Shown here one piece after another: positions 34,331-46,584 of a stretch of 64,000 nucleotides of DNA. The DNA comes from Fasciolopsis buskii (lineage: Eukaryota; Platyhelminthes; Trematoda; Plagiorchiida; Fasciolidae), in NCBI GenBank assembly GCA_008360955.1, contig LUCM01006366.1, positions 62,001 through 126,000 on the forward strand, given 5' to 3'. Below the pieces are notes generated by a model. The model saw only the letters and a program-made list of their open reading frames with translations, did no database searches and was not told the DNA's origin. Each line of letters begins with the position of its first letter. Position 1 is the first letter of the stretch. The translations under genes were made by a program, and so were the position numbers.

Positions 34331-37300
34331 TAAACGGCGTAATTTACTAGGATATTTAGCAGGACGTAGCACTGGCCCATTGGTTTTAATTTGAGGTCAA
34401 ATTTAGACCGTATTTAGTGTTAATTGTGGAAACGCTGGCATGCAATCTTCTTGCAGGCTGACTTATGCCACCAGTAATGATACCCCTGGCCGGAAATTTA
34501 TAGCATCAGGGAGAATTTAATCAGCGTTGTGAAATTTGGTCACTGGGTTGTTATTGTTATAGAGACAACGGGATGCTGAGTCCAGCGACTGTGAAGCGAT
34601 TCTGGAGATAGAGGTGCTAAGAAGTATCATGACGGCCGGGCAATTTAGAAATACTCTCGAAGGCTAAGTAGGCGGCTGCGTCGGACAGTAGAACATGCGT
34701 CTATAGAATGGGTCTGAAGTTGGGCGGGGCGTTAAGCGAAAAGGTCTGAGTAACACAACACTTTCCGATAGCAGAATAAAATTGCGAGATTTGAAAACCT
34801 GTGGCTGCGAAAAGAAGTAGACAGATCAATAATTATATCCAGTCCTCATAAGTACTTTGTAGTAAAAAACATTTAAACTAGAAATAGGTCAGTGCTGTGA
34901 GTGTGAAAGCCCACGCTAAGTCGAAATGGCGCCAAAACGTTTCATTAGAGATTGTCAAACTTGATTTTCAGAAAAATTTGGCCGGCTTCCGAACGGAAAA
35001 ATGTATTAACTATGCACTGAATGCCCGAATAATACCGCATTTAACCATAGAGTCAAGCTAAAAACTGATATCAATGAGCGGCTTAGGGCAGCCGTTGATT
35101 TCCGGCGAAATCATTATCACTCCAGACGATGGGGGGCTATTTTTGTGTTGAGGCAGATGTAAACTGCAAACCGATACTTCAGATACATCGACTGGTTCGT
35201 TGCGTTCTGGAGAGACTCACTGACGGTGCTACGTTGCATCCGTATGGTAAAAGGTCACAAGCAGATCTAGTGTTATGCACTATGGAGCAAACGTTAACTA
35301 AAGGAGGGAAGTGAATCCAGTCAGGAATCCGGCCAGCATGTGCTCCTGATGGGCAAAAGCATGGACCTTCGGAAAACATTTTTCAAGCCGGAAATTTCTT
35401 TCGGCCTTCTTAAGAAATACCTGATCGTGTTCAACATCAACGACCAACCCAGGCAGCTACTGGAATTCAAGGGTAGCATGATGGCAACTGTCACCACCAT
35501 GTCTTTCTCCTTCTTATCTAACTTCAGTAAGCACTCATCATGGACTGCACCGCTCAGGGGGTGGATCGATTGACGAGGTTTAAAAGACAGTACCAACAGT
35601 GAAGGGCGTCCGCCTGCCCGGCAGCAAAATCACCGGTATTTAGAATCCATATGAGCCGCAGCCCGCAAGTTTTCACCTAATCTGAAAGTCATGATCCAAG
35701 AGCATCGGTTTGCAAATATGAAGACTCGGAAATCTAGGCAACGGGCAAAAAGAGGTCAGAATGGACTATGTGTTGGCCGCTCCCCGTGGGCCTGCTGCTA
35801 ATGGTTTGATGAGTAGCATATTTACCCATAAGCTTCGACGCATTTCATCCGGTCCCTCTGGCTGCTTGGACCAAATGCTGAATCTGCTTGAGAAGCGTAG
35901 TATTGCAGCGAATGGAAGTACGGAAAAAATCGTCATTTGGGCATCTTGCGAGAGCGGTTCTGGATAGCGGGCGACTAAGAAACAGCAACAAGAACGAAGA
36001 AATTTACGCACAATTTTGACAGCGCGTAAATCTGCTGAGTAGTCTGCACACCGAACGCTATGACCCTATCCAGAGATCCCGGAGTATTCGCCAAACAGAA
36101 AAGTCTGAAAGCGCTTAGCAATTTCCCCCACTCCATAATCACGGAAACCTAGCAGTGGATTGCTTGTGCAACCATAACAGTCGTGTTCGAATGTATGATC
36201 TCACGGATCTACCGCCGGTCAGTTGCACCATTCTTACGGTTGCAAGCATGTTGCGCTACCCTTACCACTGCAGCAGACTTTGAAAGCGATCCCAGTAGCG
36301 GCCCATCTCAGTTTCCCGACAAAAAATGCCAAGATGGATCTCGATGGGAGAAGAAAAATATCACCTGGCTACATATAAACGAATTCTGTTGAAATTGGGG
36401 CTGGGAAAACAACGGTGCAACTTGGAGCAACGAAGTCTTTCCAAGCAACATCAATTCTTAGGAGGCACAGCCCCGATCCCTCAACAATCTTCTTCGCATC
36501 TTGCGTGGTCCACCTGTGCGCACCACCCTTAAATGAAATCTAATTTAATGACCATTGACCTGGATACATCAAGTTCGTCCTGTGTGCCTTAACACCCATG
36601 GAAAGGTCGATACACTTCAAAGCCATCCACGGAGTTCGCCTAAGTATTTATTCAAAGAAGGACCAGCCAATCCCATAATGGATAGCAGGACAATAAAGAT
36701 GTCCAAGGAATGTTCAAGCTTTTCTCCACAAGTACTGGTTCTATCACAAATACGTCGCGTTACATACATTTAGCCTACCGATTAGGAGATTCAAAATTCA
36801 TCTCGGCAACTGAAACATGGCTAAAAACTCGTTTTGCATTGACGCCCCACTTCTTCAAGGGCAAAGTTTGTCAACGGGAAGAGAGATGTCCAGTATACCA
36901 CAGGGGCAAGGTCGGAACCACACCCCTGACATTCCACCAGCGTTGCTAGGCACTCCAATGGTCTGTACGTGAGGCTGGAAGGCTCCTGACATTCTTATTT
37001 TTCGCAATACTGTCAGTCTAAACCGGATGGAATCAGTTCAAAATGCATCCAAAATGCATCCAACGGAAAACTTGTGGCTGTCCAATCGTCACTGGCCACA
37101 TGGTACCCGTAACATTATTTGTGCAACCAGGCACAAGATCAGATGCAAAATGGTTAAATACCCTGAAAAGTTACAGTGTCCGTTACTTATCACGTCTCGC
37201 TGCAGACATCTGGCACTACAAGCATCTCATAATGAGAAATTTTATACCTACTGAAATTGCCCCGCAACAACACTGATGTCTTGAGTGATGGAACATTCGG

Positions 37301-38820
37301 AGGCACGTGACGGTGAACTTGCGACAACCCCACCGGCTAGCTCTTCAACACCATGGGAGTTCGAATGGATGTTACCGACTATCACTCCCGAATGAATGTT
37401 TAGGACGAAATCCACTACACCCACTTGGCTGGCCTAACGTCGGTAATCTAACGCGATGCTCCCACAGCGCAGCCTTCCCGCAAACAGCACAATGTAAGCA
37501 ATCGAACTGTTTTGTTTTCTGCGTGATATCTGCCACTTCATAAAGTCAAGCATGACTGAAAGTACGTTTCGGAATTTTCTTATAAATAATAATGGGTCTA
37601 TTATGCACGGCCAAGTGCCCCATACGCGAGAGAATGAAAAAATTGTGCAACCATCCACGAACTTCACTGTGAAAGAGCAGTGGATGCAAACGGGAAAGTA
37701 TAATATCCTATAGGTACTTGGCGGTTTTAATCAACACATAAGAGAATACTATGGAGTTACTTGTCAGATAAAGTAGAAAGGCTACTGCCATGCATTAATT
37801 TTGACCCGCTGAGATTCATCTTGTAAGGACATTGACCTGTTGGGATACATAAAAAATGAGGGCTCTCCTGTTGTGGTAGCACTCTCAAATAGAACAAAGA
37901 ACAGAAATACCAAAATTCCTTGCAAAATCCGTTGGGGCCAAAATTTGCCACGGGTAATAAATCAAAATGCAAAGAACTTGCGAAGCAACGGTTGACATCA
38001 CAAACCGGGACACGACTTACGAATAACGATAATGTGTGACAGGGATGGCGGCATACAGGGAAGACTCAATCCTCTTAAATAAGTGGACCTCGAAGCGTAT
38101 TAAGTAAACGACGGTTAATACCTAGCAAAACTACAAATAGACAAAATCTAACCAGTTTTAAAGGACAACATGTCATTTTCATGAGGGCGAGACGCTCATT
38201 TATGTGCCTATCTTTTGCCCATTAATTACCGGGTGCAGATGGTGGACACGGTGCTATTAGTGTGCAGGGAACAGAAAATGATACGAAGATGTACCCAACG
38301 CCCCCTGTCTGAATTCCGACACCTCATGAATGAAGCATTTGACTTGTTTAGTGGCAATTTTCCCTGACCAAAGTTTGTGGGTGGCGACCGTGCAATCGAA
38401 ACTTGGCAAAAACAGAGCTTTTTATACTTCTTGATCATCGAAAAACATGCAGGACAGCATGTTCAAATTTTTACATCCACGACGAAAGTACAAACGGATG
38501 GACGTAAGAAGACGAGTTCAGCACGCTAGGGTGTAAATGATACCATAAGGACAACGCAAAGAGAACAAAAAGCAAAGGACGATTTCGAGAAAGGCCCACA
38601 GCATGATTAGTTAAAAATGCTATGGACATAGTTCGATTCTGTGTATCGCTATTGCTTGGCTGCATATCAAAGAAATAAGCAATTTGATGGAAAGGAAGAA
38701 AGTCGAAAATGAACAAGAAAAATGAAATGCATCTCTGTGAAACAGACATGCAGATGATAAAATAACGACGATAGCTTCTAGCGGGTGCCATAGTCACGGG
38801 ATATCAAAGTGAAGAAGAGA
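34331..38820. other. No recognisable gene
   Basis: There are many short open frames (for example 35,129-35,314, 35,761-35,967 and 36,183-36,392 on plus; 35,766-36,011 on minus). None has a domain, splice context or homology elsewhere in the window that I could see. A small tandem of CAAAATGCATC (two units) lies near 37,039-37,060. Confidence 0.5.
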
Positions 38821-40769
38821 TGTAGTCTTCCAGTAGTTTCACAGAAATGGTTCAGGTGATACAAAACTTGGAGACAGGAGGTGAAAAATCCGTTACTTTA
38901 AAGTGTTTAGTGTATAATGGCTAGGGATTGAGTTAAAGACATTCGCGCTGACCTCAGAAATCAGGAATAATTCTTAAAAACCAGAAATGAGTTTGAGAAA
39001 CTAGGAAATATATCAAGCAGTTGACGAGGATTGGAAGCAAATAGTCTTGTCAAATACCGGGGGTGCAGAAAATATTTGAGCAATGAGGTTGGATTATGTG
39101 ATGCCGAAACAACGACAAAAAAGCTAACTGCTGCAACGGGGAAACGTTTTCTGAATAAACCACGGGAAAGCATCATCGTGGTTCTTTTTTTCTTGGGAAA
39201 CATGGTTTGTTAACCATGGCAAATAACGTGGAGATTTTTCATTGTCTTGCTAAACCTGCAGGAATTGGGAGGACACTAACGTCTCAACGTCATCCTTAGC
39301 AGGAGTCTAGTCCTCCCGATTAGCAAAGAATCCGCAAGCCAGACCGAGCGGTCGGTAAAAACTGGATGGATGTGAACAAATGTGGAATTGTCTGGCTATC
39401 GTGCAAAGTTTGCAACGTGCTGTGACAGTTTTGGTTGCCCCTTCGGTGGTAAGTGTGACACCGTAAACTCCAGCCAGCCATGCTGATTAGTTGGGTAATG
39501 TATGTTCCGGTGAGCCGGTGGTAGAGCCAGTTTCGTTCATGAGATGAAGCAGACCAGTTGCAGCGAGGAGGCCCCGGGTGGTGAATCAGAAATGTGGTGG
39601 ACAGAAGTGGTCTAGCTTAGACACCAGCTTGAGGTTATTGTGAATAATGGACCGGATACAGCCGGAGATAAGTGGAGGCATAATACGATCTTTGGTTGGC
39701 AGGTTGAATGGAAAAAGCAGATCGCAAATGGCGTTCTGTTCTGGGTTCACTGATACTTAACTGTCAAGGAACTTGCAAGCCTTCGGGAAATGGCAAGGGA
39801 AAGTAAAATGCCAAGATTTGTGATCACCAACGAAGAGTTAAGGTGAATAGACCGGAGTCAAAGCACTTCGATAACTGATGGAGGATCAGCCGGTGTTGAA
39901 TGGAAAGGATGCACTGAGGGGCACGATGTGGAAAGATGGCCGGGGCCAATGTAAGCTGAAGGTGCCAATAATGCGGTGATTATCATGATGACAAGGTATT
40001 TTCAGTTTCATAAAATGGGCAAACATCAGGGGTTTTTCGGTGAAATTTTCGAGCCACTTAAAAGTTTCGCAACTAACATTATCAGCGTGCGAAGCCTATA
40101 AAGAATATAAGATGAACTGAAATAGATTAGTGAGGCATATATGTTGAAAATCAGAGGGAGATAAACCGCAGCATTGATCAAGCCATTTTTAAGTTGTCTG
40201 AATATGATTCTAGTAAAACTAAAGTATCAGATTTATAATGGCTTAGTAACTCGTATCGTTGGTCATGAGCGTTCATCTGAGAATCAAAATAAAGGCGGAG
40301 AAGCAGCAAAACGATTTGACTAGCAAGAAAACAGAGGGAATAGGAGAACAAGAAAGTGATGGATTATGGAAGCTGAGGGTAATTAAAAACAGAGTATGAT
40401 ACAAAAAAGCACAGGCTCAGCTAACAATTTAAGGACTATTAGGCATAACCAAGCTACTAGTGATAAAATGGTCAATCAGCTTTCCCAATGGTGATAAGGG
40501 CGACATCACTACGAGAAATGGAGGAAGTAGAGGAAGGCATCGGCATGAGGGTGCCAGGAAAATGAGGCTAAAAAGATGAAATTATATGCTCAGAGCAGTA
40601 AGGGAAGGAGTTATCGGGAACGTGGGAGAAAGTGGGTTGGCAAAAGGTGAAGCTAAATTTCGGGAATCCCAGGTGGTGAGCGCAGTAAATACTTGGTCAT
40701 AAATTAGAATTCGTGACCATTTTCGTATGCATCATCTTGTCCAATGTTAGAGCCTATCATGTTAATTAA
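38821..40769. other. Purine-skewed stretch without recognisable gene
   Basis: The plus strand is strongly biased to G and A. The minus strand, rich in C and T, resembles the Pro/Ser-rich coding of CR1-type ORF1 regions and may be LINE-derived, but no motif proves it. It follows the 3' end of the minus LINE at 40,770-42,570. Confidence 0.4.
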
Positions 40770-42570
40770 GAACTAGACATCTAGCGGCTTCGCAAGATGG
40801 CCTTTAAGCTGTGCCAAATTTTGGCACGACCATAATGAACTGGAACGTCTGTTCCATAGTTTAGAGTAAGGAAGTGAACAATTTTGTTCTGATCGATAGC
40901 CAAGCTAGGGGTATCCTTAGTGAGTGATAGCTCCTACAAAGTGGATACGGGGGCTAACGGTGTCATGTGTAACATTTGTAGCAATATAAGCGTTAGCGTA
41001 GTAAGCATCAAATTGGAAGGCGAGGTTTACCTTGACAAGACGAAGCCAGTCTTTCAAGACCTAGAAGCTGGCATCTGGCCAAGTAGCCTAGGCTAGATGG
41101 GGAAACAGGGGGTCTGCAGTTAACGCCGCTGAACATTCCCCATCGCAATATGAATGACTTTCGGCAGATGCGTAAGGATAATTGAAAAATATGCCAAACG
41201 GTGCCTAGTGTGGGATTTGAAGGTGATCAGCCTGCAATCTTAAGGGCCGAATTCCCTTAGGATTATTAAAACGGTCATCTTAGAGACAGCAGTTTGATGG
41301 TGGGTCTGCTCACGGAGGTTGAAGCAGAAGAAGAAATGGAGCCTTAGATCCTTAATCGCATGCGTAATAGAGATGAATGTGCATTTTATGGAGAGGGAAA
41401 TCGGGGAGCATGGCATTTGTGTTATTAGAGGACTCTAGTCACCAGAGAACTTCACGAGCCATTCGGGGCATCAGTTATGAAGAGACTTGAGGCTTTCAGC
41501 CACAGTTGCAAGGGTGAAGTTAAATGAACCAGCTTTAAGAGAAAAGAATATTTTAATTTCATCAGAGACAAGAACGGTATGCCATTACAAATAACTTTAA
41601 TGATATTATTATATACGGCAAGAGGGACCAGGGACGCTAATCTGAATAGCCCCAATGCCGATAGAGCTGGAGAAAACGACCATTAATAGTGCGGACTTGG
41701 GAAAGATCAGAAAGGGAAGATGATAACTCAGATGGGGTGAATTTCGTATCCCATTCATCCTGATTTTAGCCAGAGGTTGGGAGTGAGAAACAAGATAGAG
41801 CGCCTTTGTCATGTCTCGAACGCTTACTGGCATCGATCCGTGATTATCACCGCTCTGGTTGACTAACTTTAATAATCCAAGCTGGAATGTTTGGCACGAT
41901 CGATTCCCCAAGATTTCGTGTGGGAGATGTTTTATAAAAATGTGGGAAGCCAGGATTTTGGCAATTAATTTTCGGCAGCGTTTTCTACATGTCTGGATAG
42001 ACCTGGAATGTGGTTAAGAGAGAGAAAAACCTCAGGGTTATGGAAAATTCCTTTATCCAGGTGGGATAGTAAGGAAGGTCCTCTACTGTGAGAGAAAGAC
42101 AGCTTTGGACAAGGGGTTCGGACCAAGTTGGTGCTGGTGTGAGGAGCAGGACTGATGAAATTTCGTCGCATCCGGGCGGTTAGAATGGTGGGCGCTTGTC
42201 AGCGTTTTATTCATGGTAGCAAGGTCGAATTGGATGGAAAGCGCCCTAATCGGCTTCAGCTCTGGGGATATCGGGATGGGGCAGAGTAACGGTGACGATA
42301 TCAGAAAAAATGTAGTCATTGAAATCTTTTGCTATGCCAACAGGGGACTGCGTTCACAAGGGTGTGATGGCGACAGAGTTGAAAACGGCTGACGAGGCGG
42401 ACAACGAACAAAGAAAATGTAGAAGTGGAGCTGTGATCGGTTAACGAGGTTTCAGTTACTCGGATGGTATCGTAATTGATGTTGGCTGCGAGAACTATTA
42501 GATCTGTTTTACGAATTAAGGAGCGGGAATTCAGGGAAATTAGAGAGAATTTACCGCAGCATTATGGATT
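40770..42570 (-). mobile_element. CR1-like LINE, internally deleted, minus strand
   Basis: On the minus strand the endonuclease starts near 42,560 with LNSRSLIRKTDLIVLAA and YDTIRVTET, matching LNARSVLNK and YDFIPITET of the element at 28,392. It continues in broken frames to about 41,950. The RT palm appears directly afterwards: VYNNIIKVICNGIPFL at 41,640-41,590 stands where other LINEs have LLFLLYINDI, and a decayed ADD-like box with LATVAESLKSLHN and EWLVKFSGD follows. The C-terminal LWNRRSSSLW block lies near 40,850. The endonuclease-to-palm distance is several hundred bases too short, so the fingers region is deleted. Frames are heavily broken. Confidence 0.6.
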
Positions 42571-45500
42571 ATGTGATATTTAGGAAGTAGCTTCAGCAGG
42601 TGCCATATAGGCACCAGGTGCACCGAGTGTTCAATGGGTGCATAGCCATGGAGGAGTAGATCTTAGTGGGTTAAATGTACCAACCAATTTGTGGACAGAA
42701 GTCAATGGAGTTAATGAAAAGGGTTTCAAAGAATTCCGATAGAGATGATTTGGCATCCTTGCGTGGGTCCGGTATGAAATGGTCCATTGGTTTCATCGTA
42801 GATGCGTAATTGCCAATCTAGAGGGCGCTTTGGGCAACGCCTCGGAAGAAGTCAGTTATGAAGTACGCATACGTGTCTGTCGCGGTAAAGACGTTTTGGC
42901 GCTTCCAGGAGCGAGCGACTTTTCATCTCGGAGTAGCGAGAACACGTCTAGATTAGTTGGCCTGTAAAGCGGATGAGTGGAAGGCTGGTATCGTATTCCT
43001 AGTTAGCAGCCGGGGTGCGAAAAATGTTGGAGACCTAGATATAGTAGGTCAGTCACTTGGGGTGCTTGTGGTTGACGATTCGCTAGCGTCAGTTCTTCTA
43101 AGGGTCCAGTGATGGCTTACTGGCATTTGATATGCCGATGTTGCCGTAGAGTATTGGTGTTTAGGCAGGTTGGCTTACTGGATAAGCTGGGTGACTATTG
43201 ACTTGCGGAGTTTCTTCAGACTGCACAAGCTGTTTACACCTGCAATCGGTCCGTTGCACGATTAAACATTCGGATGGTATATAAAGTTCTTTTTGGCTGC
43301 ATCTGTCTGGAGAGGCAGAATGAATTCAGGAGGATTCATTTTTGGGGCACGGGAAGTGTAGTGCAATCGTGCACATGAGATCGCTGGAACAATGCAATGA
43401 AACAACGATTTCTTCAGTACGACATAAGAGATCGAGGATAGATGTCTCGAAAAAGCCATGTTCGAGGAGTTTAGGCTGAAGAAATTTTCGGTCATTGTCA
43501 TTCTTGGAATGTCTGGTGGTCATGACCGTCTCTTGACACATTTTTTCACCAGATAATCGCCTATGTAGGGTGCCCCGATACATAAGGAAACTGCATCGCA
43601 TGGTTTGCAAGTGGACTCGCTACAGTGTGGCTTCAGCACCCAGGACAACCTCATTTTCTAAATCCCACTTTCCCAGTATCGTCCTTCAGGTCTTCGTTTA
43701 TCTATTGGCAGGATGCCGAAGAAATGCTACCAGCTAGTGCCAATAATCAACATTTAACAAGCATATCGGAATACAGCGGAACCCGAGTGCCTAGCTAGCA
43801 TGGAAAGTGGAAGACTGCGATACAGTAGTACTTTCCATAAAGCCATACAGGCGCGTTTTGTTTGGTCGCATGAGTGTGGTGGGCGTGTTTTGGAAGACCA
43901 ACTCTTCGCAAGGTCTCGATTTGTGCCACCCCCACCGAGGCCAAAATATAGAAGGCAATATGGTTGCTGAGTATTTGTTTCTAGAGAGAACCAATTGAAT
44001 ACAGGGCGATGACGAGCCAGCTGGTGTGGTCAGTGAACAATCCGTATCTGGTGCTATCCCGGAGGTAGAAACAGTCATGGCGACCATCCATGTCCATCCG
44101 GCATCACGCTAACTCAAATACCCAAGTTTTCAAAAGTTAAATAATCGTTCATCGGTAAGCATGTCGATCATTTAATCTAATAGCCGATGACAGCCGCGGA
44201 TGTGTCCTCGACAATTAATGCCATAGCAGGAAGAATGAGGGCCATTCAGCTAAATGTAATTGTGTGTAGCTGCCTTATACCCTGAGACCTTGACATTGTA
44301 TGAACCGAACTGGGCAGGTCTCTCACGCACTTCCATAGAAAAAATAAATGGAAGTTCATGAGACCCGAAACAACTCCAATTAGTGAAAAAGTAGTTCGCA
44401 TCAATGTTCAGTTTGACTTCTCCCGTTTGCTTTACTGCAGCATGCCAGTCTGAAGGCAATTACCGAAAATGGTGCTGGAGTGGAATACGGCCTGACAGGC
44501 AACCTCAATGAACCGCATTTTAAGGCAATCACAAAATGCTTTTGACTATGTCACAGGCTGCATTATGAATGCTGAGTTATGGATTCACAAGAATAATTAC
44601 CAGCCATCGACACTCATCTTGGATGCAAACATTCTGTCGTCAGTATATGCTGTAATGAACCAAATTAGACCACATTAACACAAAAGATAGAGGAAAGGCG
44701 TAGTTTGAGCCACAGACGTCATGAAATAGTAATGACGTTTCAACTGATGGTTTGTCAAAATTAACCGACAATTTTCATAGGGTTCCTGCAGGAAAGTCAC
44801 GTAAGAGATACGAAATGTGAGGCCGAAAATTCCCCCAAAAACCGCAGACGCACATCGGAGACCATCGCAAGATTTGAAACAAACGAAAAAATGGATAAAA
44901 CGAGGTGACACCCATGACAGATACTCGAAGCATTTGCTGTAAGAGGAAGCTATGGATAGTCTGCTGGATAAACTTTGAACCAGAATTCTTGAGACCATTG
45001 CCGTTTAAATTAATTTGGTGCTCTATCCCGTGTATGTTTTTGGTTTCTCGACAGATTGCTTGTTCCCATTCACCCCCCAATTTCTACACCCGCGTGAATC
45101 ACGTGAAATACTCCTGCAGGGCGACATCGGTTCCCACTTTGAGCCTTTGGAGCCGTATATCTGAGGATCATTAGTGTGTGTGCGTACTGCTTAACTTTAT
45201 AATTCGGCATCGCAGAACCTGTGAATGATGTTTTTGTTTTAGGGTTCAACTTTGGCTACGCATTGCTGAAATGGTGCTTGCATTCAGAGAATAACCATTT
45301 ACCTATTTCTTTCAGATACGCAGCTCTGATGGGCCTAAAATTTGTCTCTTGATTTGGGGCAACGTCCTGTATTTGAAATGTGTAGACCAACCTGTATAGC
45401 TATTCACCACGTTTAAGTTCGCAAAGCATTCCGGTGCAAAAGATCTAGCTAGGGCTTGTCGTGTTTTACCTCCATCTTTGATGAACTTGAAAGGCGTACC

Positions 45501-46530
45501 TCTCGCCAATAGAACGTACTGGCCCCGAGGGACCCCGGCCGTTTCAATTTAGGGGCCATGAATTTCGGCATTCTGAATGTGCACAGAATGATTTATCTTC
45601 AGCGTCAAATTGCTTAAGGAATCACAGCGTTCTGACAACGTCTTGCTCTCTTATTTCAGTGCTGGTCTCACAGCTTTGATGTACATTAGCATTTTGCAAA
45701 CCATGGCCGGTAAATCGCCCTTCAAAAGAATGGAAGCAACGTTTTACTTAACCTAAAACAAAGGGTTTTCGTTAAGCTCTTCAAGAACAGAGTCGATGAA
45801 AACCATCTACGATCACCATCCAACTTCGTTGCTCAGCTCCTGAATTGGACTCATGGACATCCCACCAACTTTGCTACCGGATGTACCTAGACTGTTATTC
45901 CTTCTCTCGATGTATACAATCGATTCCTCGCCTCCCCCGCCAACCGCCAGGAGGCGACCACTTTTTTGTGTCACCACAAACTTTTCTCCACCGAGAAGCC
46001 GGCAAAAAATATCATCATGAGATTGGCCTTGATTTAAAGAGGTAGCATTTGCAGGGCCCAGGTCAAGAGTCCAGCCCCTCGGCACCATAATCGCAGTTTC
46101 GGATAATCAGACAAGAAATTTCGACCTCCCAATTGGGGGCAATTTACGACTACCGAGTGCCAAGACCATAAGGCCCGGTGATAAATCCCTAGTCTCCTCT
46201 TATCCCTATCCTCAATCAAATTAATTTCTTTCATGTGAGTCAGCGATAATAGTAACATCTAAAAACCGTTCGATTACGTTTATGACTGTCAAATAAGCTG
46301 AGAAGTACGCTCCATAAAGAGTCTCCTGGCCTAGCTCCATCACCCGTGAACTACGACAAAAACCATTCAACAGAAAGTGCGCAAAGACAGATTAACCACC
46401 ATACTAACCTTAATGCGATCTAAAAATCTCCCCACTTATATTCAACTGGTGCCAACATCCTCCACCCACCACCAGGTTATGGGACCGAAATCGACGTCCT
46501 ATCAACACAAAACTCCAGCACTCTTTTGAT
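42571..46530. other. No recognisable gene
   Basis: Open frames up to 107 codons occur on both strands. The best is 45,813-46,088 (-), 91 codons with a Gly-rich GRLLAVGGGGEE stretch, which I do not recognise. A pyrimidine-tract AG at 45,317 (+) looks like a splice acceptor, but no long frame follows it. Confidence 0.5.
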
Positions 46531-46584
46531 GCATTGTATTGTATTGTATTGTAGTGTATTGCACCGCATTACATTGCATTGTGT
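46531..46584. repeat. (TATTG)n pentanucleotide repeat, LINE 3' tail
   Basis: Imperfect repeats of GTATT/GCATT. Read on the minus strand this is an (ACAAT)n-type run located just downstream of the untranslated region of the minus LINE at 46,585-49,544. It is probably that element's 3' tail. Confidence 0.7.

Noticed and set aside
42130..42185. Hammerhead ribozyme core, from the string CTGATGA
   Set aside because: The second conserved part (GAAA after stem II) and stem pairing are missing.
44905..45174. Trypsin-like C-terminus, from the wording FYTRVNH
   Set aside because: The match is a few residues only. No catalytic Ser, Asp or His motif lies upstream.
45813..46088. Gly-rich 91-codon minus open frame as a gene
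   Set aside because: Only a short Gly run stands out; no domain, repeat copy or splice context.
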